DNA of 64,000 nt, taken from contig CAKQQY010000003.1 of assembly GCA_934271245.1 (NCBI GenBank), positions 1 through 64,000 of the forward strand, written 5' to 3'. Both the position numbers and the translations under genes were made by a program. The notes beneath the pieces are model-generated. The model was not told the origin of the DNA. It saw nothing but the letters and a program-made list of their open reading frames with translations, and made no database searches. Below are positions 54,101-64,000 of the stretch, in pieces (within the stretch, counting starts at the first letter, position 1; every line of letters starts with the position of its first letter). This DNA comes from an uncultured Clostridia bacterium. Its GTDB lineage: Bacteria; Bacillota; Clostridia; Christensenellales; Borkfalkiaceae.

Positions 54101-55137
54101 CCGGCGTAAGCAAACTCGTCAGAGTATATATCGCGCAGAAACGTAAAATTTCCGTCGGCGATAAAATGGCGGGCAGACACGGTAACAAGGGCGTTATTTC
54201 CAGAATTTTACCGCAAGCGGATATGCCTTTCATGGCAGACGGCACGCCGTTGCAGATAGTTCTTAACCCGCTCGGCGTTCCTTCCCGTATGAACATCGGT
54301 CAGGTTCTCGAAGTACACTTAGGTCTCGTTTGCAAACAACTCGGCTGGAAGATAGCGACTCCGGTATTCGACGGCGCTACCGAAAAAGATATAAGAGAAT
54401 TATTCAAAGAAAACAATATACTTAATCCCGACGGCGAAGTCGACGGCAAGATACAACTTTACGACGGAAGAACGGGCGAACCGTTTGAAAACAGAGTTAC
54501 CGTCGGTCAGATGTACATGATAAAACTTCACCACCTTGTCGACGATAAGATTCACGCGAGAAGTACCGGACCTTACAGTCTTGTAACGCAGCAGCCTTTG
54601 GGCGGAAAAGCGCAGTTCGGCGGACAACGTTTCGGCGAAATGGAAATCTGGGCTTTGGAAGCGTACGGCGCGGCGCATATCTTACAGGAAATTCTTACCG
54701 TAAAATCGGACGACGTCGTAGGAAGAATCAAGACTTACGAATCTATCGTAAAGGGCAACAATATCAGCGAACCGGGTATTCCGGAAGCGTTCAAGGTATT
54801 GCTTAAAGAATTGCAGTCGCTCGCTCTCGATATGAAAGTGCTTACCGAAAATCACGAAGAACTTTCGCTTAAAGACCTTCTCGAAAGCGACGTGGACGAT
54901 ATACCGAACGTTCGCGAAAAATCGCACTTCGACGAAGTCGAACTCGGCGAAAAAGACAAAGACGACAAGAGCGAAGCGGAAGAAACGTTGTTCGAAGATA
55001 CCGAGAACGCGGATATCGACGAATTCGAGTTCAATTCCAAAGACTTGTTCGACGACGAAGACGACGAAATCGATACCACCATTCCCGACGGCGATTTGTT
55101 TGACGACGATTTCGACGATGACGGCGATAAAGAGTAA
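51130..55137 (+). CDS. rpoB: RNA polymerase beta subunit
   Basis: 1335 aa. Core motifs present: QLSQFMDQTNPIAELTHK in the rifampicin pocket, GFMSWEGYNYEDA, and KMAGRHGNKG near the C-terminus. Longer than usual for Clostridia. An extra charged segment (about 370-460) precedes the conserved IDHLGNRRVRSVGELL block. A tail from about 1262 is very rich in Asp/Glu. Residue 575 in THKRKLSALG is Lys where most bacteria have Arg (E. coli position 529). 14 bp before rpoC. Confidence 0.97.
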   Translation: MARNLPEIECGKIKRKTFSRIKEAIELPYLVKIQKDSYDAFIREGIGEVLEDFSPITDYSDHFELYFLDYNLDGEPKYDEKECKDRDATFARPLRVKVRLVNKVTDEVMDQEVFMGDFPLMTDNGAFIINGAERVIVSQLVRSPGVYNGMEVDKSGKKIYDTTVIPSRGAWLEFEQDSQNVLWVHVDRTRKLTATVLLRALGFGSDSSLAELFDNNAMIASTAEKDTSKTEADGLVELYRRLRPGEIPTDDAVRTHLKNIFFDPRRYDLARVGRYKFNKRLRLGARIVGLKSFEDVISSDGEVLATKGQIIDRLTADAIQDAGINVFYADVNGERHKVIANNVVSFENVVGIKPDAFGLLKYVYYPTVEFSKKVAAAAATESAEEVAEKYKKEINELFYIGEKEINGEEKPEDRKNEEKAKETRIKFVNACVRFEQLVAEKFDGVLDSEDRKTIRPLIEKLNHKHITVDDIVAAVSVNLDLNAGIGDVDNIDHLGNRRVRSVGELLQNQFRIGIARLERVIKERMATQDPKEVSAQGLINVRPVSSAIKEFFGSSQLSQFMDQTNPIAELTHKRKLSALGPGGLNRDRATFEVRDVHHSHYGRMCPIETPEGQNIGLISSLAAYAQVNEFGFIEAPYRKVEHRLNADGTMETVVTEHVDYLTADEEDNYIVAQANEPLIDNKYFEHDRVSCRHRDDITEEVKEKIDYMDVSPKQLISVATALIPFLENDDTNRALMGSNMQRQAVPLLCPENAIVATGIERRIAYDSGVMINAKEAGTVKSVASDKIVITGENGDVTYKLKKFERSNQGTCLNQRPIVERGEKIEKGQTIADGPSTRNGELALGRNIMVGFMSWEGYNYEDAILLSEKLVQDDVFTTIHIEEHEIEARDTRLGEEEITRDIPNVGEDALKDLDEDGIVRIGAEVNSGDILVGKVTPKGETELTPEERLLRAIFGEKAREVRDTSLKVPHGEGGVVIDVKIFTRANKDELSPGVSKLVRVYIAQKRKISVGDKMAGRHGNKGVISRILPQADMPFMADGTPLQIVLNPLGVPSRMNIGQVLEVHLGLVCKQLGWKIATPVFDGATEKDIRELFKENNILNPDGEVDGKIQLYDGRTGEPFENRVTVGQMYMIKLHHLVDDKIHARSTGPYSLVTQQPLGGKAQFGGQRFGEMEIWALEAYGAAHILQEILTVKSDDVVGRIKTYESIVKGNNISEPGIPEAFKVLLKELQSLALDMKVLTENHEELSLKDLLESDVDDIPNVREKSHFDEVELGEKDKDDKSEAEETLFEDTENADIDEFEFNSKDLFDDEDDEIDTTIPDGDLFDDDFDDDGDKE

Positions 55138-55151
55138 GGAGGGTATTATAA

Positions 55152-58790
<3,639 letters not shown>

Positions 58791-58810
58791 AAAAAGCATA
58801 AAACAAAACG

Positions 58811-58859
58811 TATTTTACCATTTATTCGTTTGACTAAAAACGTGATAGATGGTAAAATA
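58811..58859. repeat. Inverted repeat framing the rpsL promoter
   Basis: TATTTTACCAT (58811-58821) and ATGGTAAAATA (58849-58859): perfect 11-bp arms with a 27-nt centre. The right arm contains the -10 box of the rpsL promoter. It could be an operator or a read-through hairpin after rpoC. Confidence 0.7.
58830..58858 (+). promoter_or_regulatory. Sigma-A promoter of rpsL
   Basis: TTGACT (58830-58835), 17-bp spacer, TAAAAT (58853-58858). The leader that follows has GGCG-CGAAAAA-CGCC and AAACGGA/TCCGTTT hairpins. Confidence 0.75.
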
Positions 58860-58959
58860 TATCATTGTCAGGCGCGAAAAACGCCTTAAAAACAGTTTCC
58901 GAAACGGATAATTCCGAAGTCCGTTTTCCGAATATCCGATAAAATGAAGGAGGTGTAAC

Positions 58960-59331
58960 ATGCCCACAATTCAACAGTTAATCAGACACGGTAGAAAACA
59001 GATTACTTACAAGTCGAAATCGCCTATTTTGGATGAATGTCCTCAAAAACGCGGCGTATGCTTGTCCGTAACCACCACTACCCCGAAAAAACCTAACTCC
59101 GCTCTTCGTAAGATTGCCAGAGTAAGATTGACTAACAAGATGGAAGGTATCGTTTATATCCCCGGCGAAGGACACAACTTGCAGGAACACAGTTCCGTCC
59201 TTATCCGCGGAGGCAGGGTAAAAGATTTACCTGGCGTAAGATATCACATCGTACGTGGCGCGCTCGATACGGCAGGCGTTGCGAAACGCAGACAGGCTCG
59301 TTCGAGATACGGCGCAAAGAGACCTAAATAA
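58960..59331 (+). CDS. rpsL: 30S ribosomal protein S12
   Basis: 123 aa. MPTIQQLIRHGRKQ start, TTTPKKPNSALRK and GGRVKDLPGVRYH. The lysines whose change gives streptomycin resistance (E. coli 43 and 88) are both wild type. Ribosome site AAGGAGGTG. Separated from rpsG by an unusually long structured gap. Confidence 0.98.
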   Translation: MPTIQQLIRHGRKQITYKSKSPILDECPQKRGVCLSVTTTTPKKPNSALRKIARVRLTNKMEGIVYIPGEGHNLQEHSSVLIRGGRVKDLPGVRYHIVRGALDTAGVAKRRQARSRYGAKRPK

Positions 59332-59359
59332 GTAATTATTTAAGCCAAAAATTTTATTT

Positions 59360-59520
59360 GTTATTAACGCAGTAATTAATAACACCTACTTAAAATCGGA
59401 GAATTCGGAAAATAGCCCGATAAAGTAGGCAGTATGCCGAAAGGCAGAAGGTTCGCTACCCGAGAAGGGCAAGCGATAGCTGTACTGAGAAGGGTTTACC
59501 CTTAAAAAGCGCGGAAGCGC
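59360..59520 (+). ncRNA. Candidate structured RNA leader of rpsG
   Basis: A 213-bp gap holds a run of pairings seen directly. GTTATTAA/TTAATAAC (59360-59367 with 59376-59383). CCTACTT/AAGTAGG (59385-59391 with 59423-59429), stacked on ATCGG/CCGAT (59395-59399 with 59417-59421). A possible three-way junction closed by CAGTA/TACTG (59430-59434 with 59483-59487), with a TGCC-GAAA-GGCA hairpin (59435-59446) and TCGCT/AGCGA plus CCC/GGG (59453-59476). Then AAGGG/CCCTT (59490-59503) and GCGC/GCGC (59509-59520), just before the rpsG ribosome site. I match it to no known riboswitch or r-protein leader. Autoregulation by S7 is one possibility. Confidence 0.55.
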
Positions 59521-59544
59521 GAAAAATTAAAGGAGGACAGAATT

Positions 59545-60015
59545 ATGCCAAGAAGAGGCAATATAGCAAAAAGAGACGTATTACCCGATCCCGTGTATAA
59601 CGATAAGGTAGTAACCAAACTCGTCAATCAGGTAATGCTCGACGGCAAAAAGAGCATAGCGCAAGGTATAGTTTACGAAGCGTTCAAAACCGCTTCCGAA
59701 AAAGTCGGCGCGGAACCCATGGAAATGTTCACGCAGGCGTTAAACAACATCATGCCTGTGGTAGAAGTTAAGGCGAGAAGAATCGGCGGCGCAAACTATC
59801 AGGTACCGCTCGAAATCAGAGCGGAAAGAAGACAGACTCTCGGAATTCGCTGGCTCGTCATCGCGGCGAGAAAGAGAAGCGAAAGAGAAATGGCTTCGCG
59901 TCTTTCCGCAGAACTCGTCGACGCTTTCAACAATACCGGCAACGCCGTAAAGAAGAAAGAAGAAACTCACAGAATGGCGGAAGCAAACAAGGCGTTCGCG
60001 CATTACAAATTTTAA
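59545..60015 (+). CDS. rpsG: 30S ribosomal protein S7
   Basis: 156 aa. MPRRGNIAKRDVLPDPVYNDK start, and RRIGGANYQVPLEIRAERR. Strong AAAGGAGGA ribosome site directly after the structured leader. 15 bp before fusA. Confidence 0.98.
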   Translation: MPRRGNIAKRDVLPDPVYNDKVVTKLVNQVMLDGKKSIAQGIVYEAFKTASEKVGAEPMEMFTQALNNIMPVVEVKARRIGGANYQVPLEIRAERRQTLGIRWLVIAARKRSEREMASRLSAELVDAFNNTGNAVKKKEETHRMAEANKAFAHYKF

Positions 60016-60030
60016 TTTGGAGAAAAATAC

Positions 60031-62103
60031 ATGCCGAAAGATTTTGATTTAGGTTTGACCAGAAACATAGGCATTATGGCGCACATCGACGCGGGCAAAA
60101 CGACGACCACCGAAAGAATTTTGTTCTATACGGGCAAAACTCATAAACTCGGCGAAGTTCACGAAGGCGAAGCGACGATGGACTGGATGGTACAGGAACA
60201 AGAACGCGGTATCACCATAACGAGCGCCGCTACGACCTGCTACTGGAAAAATCACAGAATAAACATAATCGACACTCCGGGCCACGTTGACTTTACGGTA
60301 GAAGTCGAAAGATCGCTTCGCGTATTAGACGGCGCGGTTGCGACTTTCTGCGCAAAGGGCGGCGTAGAACCCCAAAGCGAAACGGTATGGCGTCAGGCGG
60401 ATAAGTATAAAGTTCCGCGTATCGCATACGTCAATAAGATGGACATCAACGGCGCGAACTTCTATAACGCCGTAGAAATGATGCACGAAAGATTGAAAAC
60501 CAACGCGATTCCGCTCTTGTTGCCTATCGGCAAAGAAGACACGTTCGTCGGCGTTATAGATATTCTTACGCGTAAAGCGGATATCTATAAAGACGATCTC
60601 GGTAAACAAATCGAAGTAACCGACGTTCCTGAAGACATGAAAGCGGAAGTTGAAAAATATCGTTCCATGTTGGTTGAAACGGCTGCGGAGCAGTACGACG
60701 ACCTTATGGAAAAATATTTCAGCGAGGGCGATCTTTCCATCGAAGAAATCAAAAAAGGTCTTCGTAAAGCGACCATCGATATGAAAGTAACGTTGGTACT
60801 TTGCGGATCCAGTTATAAGAACAAAGGCGTTCAGAACCTTCTCGACGCGGTTGTGGATTATCTTCCCAGCCCGCTCGACGTCGGACACATTACCGGCGTG
60901 AACCCCGATACCGATAAAGAAGAAGACAGAAAACCCGACGAAGCGGAACCGTTCTGCGGCTTGGCGTTCAAAATCATGACCGACCCCTTCGTAGGAAAAC
61001 TTGCATTCTTCCGCGCTTATTCGGGCGTTTTGAAAACGGGTTCTTACGTTTATAACAGCGTAAAACGCAAAAAAGAAAGAGTTGCGCGTATCTTACGTAT
61101 GCACGCTAATCACAGAGAAGAAGTAGAAGAAGTTTGCGCGGGCGAAATCGTTGCGCTCGTAGGTCTTAAAGAAACTACGACGGGCGACACGCTTTGCGAC
61201 GAAAATCATCCTATAGTTCTCGAAAAGATGGAATTCCCCGATCCCGTTATTCAGGTCGCAATCGAACCGAAAACCAAAGCGGGTCAGGAAAAGATGGGCT
61301 TTGCTCTCGCGAAACTCGCCGAAGAAGATCCTTCTTTCAAGACCTATACCGATCCCGAAACTTCGCAGACCATTATCGCAGGTATGGGCGAACTTCACCT
61401 TGAAATCATCGTAGACAGATTGCTCCGTGAATTCAGAGTAGAAGCCAACGTCGGTAAACCGCAGGTTGCTTATAAAGAAACCATTCGTCAGGCAGTAGAA
61501 GCGGAAGGCTTATTCAAACGTCAGACGGGCGGTCACGGTCAGTACGGTCATTGTAAAATCCGTCTTGAGCCGCAAGAACCGGGTAAAGGATACGAATTCG
61601 TTGACGAAACGGTCGGCGGATCCATACCGAAAGAATTTATTCAGCCTATCAATAAAGGTATTCAGGAAGCCGCTAAAAACGGTATCTTGGCAGGATACGA
61701 AGTCGTTGATTTCAAAGTCACCGTTTACGACGGAAGTTATCACGACGTCGACTCTTCGGAAATGGCGTTTAAGGTTGCAGGAAGCATGGCGTTAAAAGAC
61801 GGCTTGCAGAAAGCGAAATGCGTATTGCTCGAACCGATAATGAAAGTCGAAGTTCTTACTCCGGACGCATATTTCGGCGACGTAATGGGTAACATTACTT
61901 CTCGTAGGGGTATCATACAGGGTACGGAAGACAGAAACGGTATCAAAGTTATCGACGCCAACGTTCCGCTCGCGGAAATGTTCGGTTACGCAACCGACTT
62001 GCGTTCGAGAACGCAGGGTCGCGGCAACTACACCATGCAGTTTGCTCATTACGCGGAAGTTCCTAAGTCCGTAGCGGAAAAGATTATAGGCAAAAAAGCG
62101 TAA
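60031..62103 (+). CDS. fusA: Elongation factor G
   Basis: 690 aa translocase GTPase. G1 AHIDAGKTTTTE, G3 DTPGHVDF, G4 NKMD, and domain IV/V regions (HDVDSSEMAFK) complete. Part of the rpsG-fusA unit; tuf has its own promoter. Confidence 0.98.
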   Translation: MPKDFDLGLTRNIGIMAHIDAGKTTTTERILFYTGKTHKLGEVHEGEATMDWMVQEQERGITITSAATTCYWKNHRINIIDTPGHVDFTVEVERSLRVLDGAVATFCAKGGVEPQSETVWRQADKYKVPRIAYVNKMDINGANFYNAVEMMHERLKTNAIPLLLPIGKEDTFVGVIDILTRKADIYKDDLGKQIEVTDVPEDMKAEVEKYRSMLVETAAEQYDDLMEKYFSEGDLSIEEIKKGLRKATIDMKVTLVLCGSSYKNKGVQNLLDAVVDYLPSPLDVGHITGVNPDTDKEEDRKPDEAEPFCGLAFKIMTDPFVGKLAFFRAYSGVLKTGSYVYNSVKRKKERVARILRMHANHREEVEEVCAGEIVALVGLKETTTGDTLCDENHPIVLEKMEFPDPVIQVAIEPKTKAGQEKMGFALAKLAEEDPSFKTYTDPETSQTIIAGMGELHLEIIVDRLLREFRVEANVGKPQVAYKETIRQAVEAEGLFKRQTGGHGQYGHCKIRLEPQEPGKGYEFVDETVGGSIPKEFIQPINKGIQEAAKNGILAGYEVVDFKVTVYDGSYHDVDSSEMAFKVAGSMALKDGLQKAKCVLLEPIMKVEVLTPDAYFGDVMGNITSRRGIIQGTEDRNGIKVIDANVPLAEMFGYATDLRSRTQGRGNYTMQFAHYAEVPKSVAEKIIGKKA

Positions 62104-62110
62104 TTTACTG

Positions 62111-62139
62111 TTGACAATCAATAGGATTTATTGTACAAT
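62111..62139 (+). promoter_or_regulatory. Sigma-A promoter of tuf
   Basis: TTGACA (62111-62116), 17-bp spacer, TACAAT (62134-62139). The leader carries a TGCGGT-AAAA-ACCGCA hairpin (62152-62167). Confidence 0.85.
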
Positions 62140-62229
62140 AAATATACGTATTGCGGTAAAAACCGCATAAAAACGAAAAACTAATAAAAATTATAATAAA
62201 ACAATCATTATTTTTGGAGGAAATTTCTT

Positions 62230-63450
62230 ATGGCAAAGGCTAAATTTGACAGAAGTAAACCGCACGTAAACATTGGTACCATCGGCCACGTTGACCATGG
62301 TAAAACCACTCTTACCGCTGCTATCACCATGACTTTATCCGCTCTCGGCGAAGCTCAGAAAATGAGATATGACGAAATCGATAAGGCTCCCGAAGAGAAA
62401 GCAAGAGGTATAACGATTAACACCGCTCACGTAGAATATCAGACGGCAAAACGTCACTACGCTCACGTTGACTGCCCGGGCCACGCCGACTATGTTAAAA
62501 ACATGATCACCGGCGCTGCGCAGATGGACGGCGCGATCCTCGTAGTTGCCGCTACCGACGGACCCATGCCCCAGACCAGAGAACACATTCTTCTCGCTCG
62601 TCAGGTTGGCGTTCCCTATATCGTAGTATTCCTCAACAAATGCGACCAGTTAGACGATCCCGAACTTTTGGAACTCGTTGAAATGGAAATCAGAGAATTA
62701 CTTACCGAATACGGTTTCCCCGGAGACGATACTCCCATCATCAAAGGTTCTGCTCTTAAAGCGCTCGAATATGCGCAGGGAGATCACACCGCGGAAGAAA
62801 TCAAAGCGGCTCCCGAATGCAAATGCATTTTCGAATTGATGGACGCTATCGACAACTATATTCCGACTCCCGAAAGAGACGATGCGAAACCCTTCTTGCT
62901 CCCTGTAGAAGACGTTATGACCATTTCCGGTCGTGGTACCGTTGCTACCGGCAGAGTAGAACGTGGTGTTGCTAAAGTTAACGATCCTGCTGAAATCGTA
63001 GGTTTAACCGAAGAAAAGAAGACCACCGTTATTACCGGCCTTGAAATGTTCAGAAAGACTTTGGACGAAGCGCAGGCAGGCGACAACGTAGGCGCTCTTC
63101 TCCGTGGCGTAGACAGAAAGGACATCGAACGTGGACAAGTTATCGCTAAACCCGGTTCCGTTCATCCCCACACCGAATTCGAAGGTCAGGTTTATATCCT
63201 TACCAAAGAAGAAGGCGGAAGACACACTCCTTTCTTCAACAACTATCGTCCTCAGTTCTATTTCAGAACTACCGACGTTACCGGTTCTATCCAACTTCCC
63301 GAAGGCGTAGAAATGGTTATGCCCGGCGACAACATCAAAATGGATGTTAAGCTCATAACTCCTATCGCTATGGAAGAAGGTTTACGTTTCGCTATCCGTG
63401 AAGGTGGCAGAACCGTAGGTTCCGGCGTTGTTTCTAAAATCGTTAAATAA
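62230..63450 (+). CDS. tuf: Elongation factor Tu
   Basis: 406 aa. GHVDHGKTT, DCPGHADY and NKCD GTPase motifs. A little longer than the usual 394-400 aa because of a segment before domain II (GDHTAEEIKAAPECKCIFEL). Codon choice is more biased than in neighbours, as expected for a highly expressed gene. Ribosome site TGGAGGAAA. Confidence 0.98.
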   Translation: MAKAKFDRSKPHVNIGTIGHVDHGKTTLTAAITMTLSALGEAQKMRYDEIDKAPEEKARGITINTAHVEYQTAKRHYAHVDCPGHADYVKNMITGAAQMDGAILVVAATDGPMPQTREHILLARQVGVPYIVVFLNKCDQLDDPELLELVEMEIRELLTEYGFPGDDTPIIKGSALKALEYAQGDHTAEEIKAAPECKCIFELMDAIDNYIPTPERDDAKPFLLPVEDVMTISGRGTVATGRVERGVAKVNDPAEIVGLTEEKKTTVITGLEMFRKTLDEAQAGDNVGALLRGVDRKDIERGQVIAKPGSVHPHTEFEGQVYILTKEEGGRHTPFFNNYRPQFYFRTTDVTGSIQLPEGVEMVMPGDNIKMDVKLITPIAMEEGLRFAIREGGRTVGSGVVSKIVK

Positions 63451-63467
63451 TAGAATTTAGAAATACT

Positions 63468-63504
63468 TAAAGCGTAAAGCGTTTGCTTTACGCTTTATTT
63501 TTTT
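63468..63504 (+). terminator. Terminator after tuf
   Basis: A 13-bp perfect stem (63468-63480 with 63485-63497), loop GTTT, T7. Confidence 0.9.
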
Positions 63505-63641
63505 GTAATTATTAACGAAAAGGAACCACCGCGTAAGGTGGCGGAATTAAAATTTTTCGTATAAAAGAAATTCTGCTATGATTTAGAATTTTTCTTGTCT
63601 TATTGCTTTTGCTTTTCGGATAGGGCAACGACCCGTTTTCG

Positions 63642-63670
63642 TCATATTTCGCTAAAATGCGGCATAGATA
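63642..63670 (+). promoter_or_regulatory. Sigma-E-like promoter of spoIIID
   Basis: TCATATT (63642-63648), 14-bp spacer, CATAGATA (63663-63670), close to the mother-cell sigma-E pattern (KMATATT, 13-15 bp, CATAnnnT). Known biology places spoIIID under sigma-E. Confidence 0.7.
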
Positions 63671-63691
63671 TTATCCGTAGGAGGAATATTT

Positions 63692-63955
63692 ATGTATGAC
63701 GGTATTACGGACAGAGTAATAGAAGAAGCCGTTTATATAATCGAAACGGGAGCGACTGTCAGAAAAACGGGGAAAGCCTTTCATCTGGGCAAATCCACCG
63801 TTCATAAAGACGTAACCGAACGATTAAGGGAGATAGATAAACGGTTGTACAAAAAAGTAAAAAAGGTACTGGAAAAAAATCTTGCGGAAAGGCACCTTCG
63901 CGGCGGCGAAGCGACCAAGCGCAAGTATATAATGTTAAAGGAAAAGGGCGAGTAG
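63692..63955 (+). CDS. spoIIID: Sporulation transcription factor SpoIIID
   Basis: 87 aa. A mother-cell HTH regulator acting after engulfment. The HTH GKAFHLGKSTVHKDVTERL and the basic RHLRGGEATKRKY region match SpoIIID closely; the length is normal. Strong ribosome site (TAGGAGGA). Its stop lies in the loop of the following terminator. Its presence indicates an endospore-forming lineage. Confidence 0.95.
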   Translation: MYDGITDRVIEEAVYIIETGATVRKTGKAFHLGKSTVHKDVTERLREIDKRLYKKVKKVLEKNLAERHLRGGEATKRKYIMLKEKGE

Positions 63956-63966
63956 CCCTTTTTTTC
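63942..63966 (+). terminator. Terminator overlapping the spoIIID stop
   Basis: AAAAGGGC (63942-63949) with GCCCTTTT (63955-63962). The stop TAG spans the loop and 3' arm; T7 at 63959-63965. Confidence 0.75.
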
Positions 63967-63995
63967 TTGACAAAAAAAGAATTTAAAGATAAAAT
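63967..63995 (+). promoter_or_regulatory. Sigma-A promoter at the window edge
   Basis: TTGACA (63967-63972), 17-bp spacer, TAAAAT (63990-63995). It drives a gene beyond the window. Confidence 0.7.
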
Positions 63996-64000
63996 AAAAA

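Noticed and set aside
59332..59544. Known riboswitch or T-box before rpsG
   Set aside because: None of the conserved boxes I know (T-box, cobalamin, SAM, c-di-GMP, THF) could be found, so it is reported only as an unclassified structured RNA.
62152..62167. Attenuator in the tuf leader
   Set aside because: The hairpin TGCGGT-AAAA-ACCGCA has no following T-run and no competing structure was seen.
63568..63594. Second terminator downstream of tuf (AAATTCT/AGAATTT with T's)
   Set aside because: The stem is AT-rich with a 10-nt loop, and the strong hairpin at 63468-63504 already ends the tuf transcript; not enough to call.

Overview
The window reads as chromosomal DNA of an anaerobic, spore-forming, low-to-middle GC Gram-positive bacterium of class Clostridia. 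I cannot name the species; an uncultured gut lineage is an inference. Supporting signs are a SpoIIID regulator behind a sigma-E-like promoter, Firmicute-type AddAB, a pta-ackA pair, lipobox lipoproteins, strong AGGAGG-type ribosome sites, occasional TTG starts and sigma-A promoters with 17-bp spacers.

Layout. (1) 14-10046: an FGGY sugar kinase, a nucleoside-hydrolase-like enzyme, a 1270-aa repeat lipoprotein, a Gfo/Idh/MocA protein of GH109-like type, and a minus-strand pair made of an AraC regulator and a PhnP-like metallohydrolase. (2) 10268-26243: one tightly packed 12-gene carbohydrate operon. It holds two DUF4091 (GH123-type) lipoproteins around an SGNH esterase, an ABC binding protein with two permeases, a GH20 hexosaminidase, an unassigned glycosidase-like protein, an enolase-superfamily acid-sugar dehydratase, an SDR, a UlaG-like lactonase and an OPA-type MFS transporter. 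The families suggest capture and breakdown of an acetamido-sugar (HexNAc) glycan. The AraC gene is divergent from this operon, and a shared 30-bp promoter element ties the repeat lipoprotein to the same control. (3) 26365-31050: a 23-codon mini-gene, then a flavoenzyme plus divergent aconitase X (two subunits) operon, then a small membrane protein. (4) 31152-43061: an unknown lipoprotein, addB-addA, an unknown membrane protein, a ferritin-like protein, a tyrosine kinase/phosphatase pair, peptidase E and queH. (5) 43249-63955: housekeeping genes: rpsB-tsf, tmcAL, pta-ackA, yceD-rpmF, ispDF-rqcP, rpoB-rpoC, rpsL, rpsG-fusA, tuf, spoIIID.

How the genes fit together. In the sugar operon, secreted lipoproteins would trim glycans, the ABC transporter would import oligosaccharides (no ATPase is encoded, so a shared MsmX-type ATPase is implied), cytoplasmic GH20 and other hydrolases would release monomers, and the dehydratase, SDR and lactonase point to a sugar-acid route. 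The aconitase X and flavoenzyme genes could dehydrate a hydroxy acid and then reduce the resulting double bond.

Points most worth a second look: the AraC-linked promoter element, the binding protein with an internal zinc-knuckle/HTH-like insert, the divergent aconitase X plus flavoenzyme operon, and a folded, probably undescribed RNA leader in front of rpsG.
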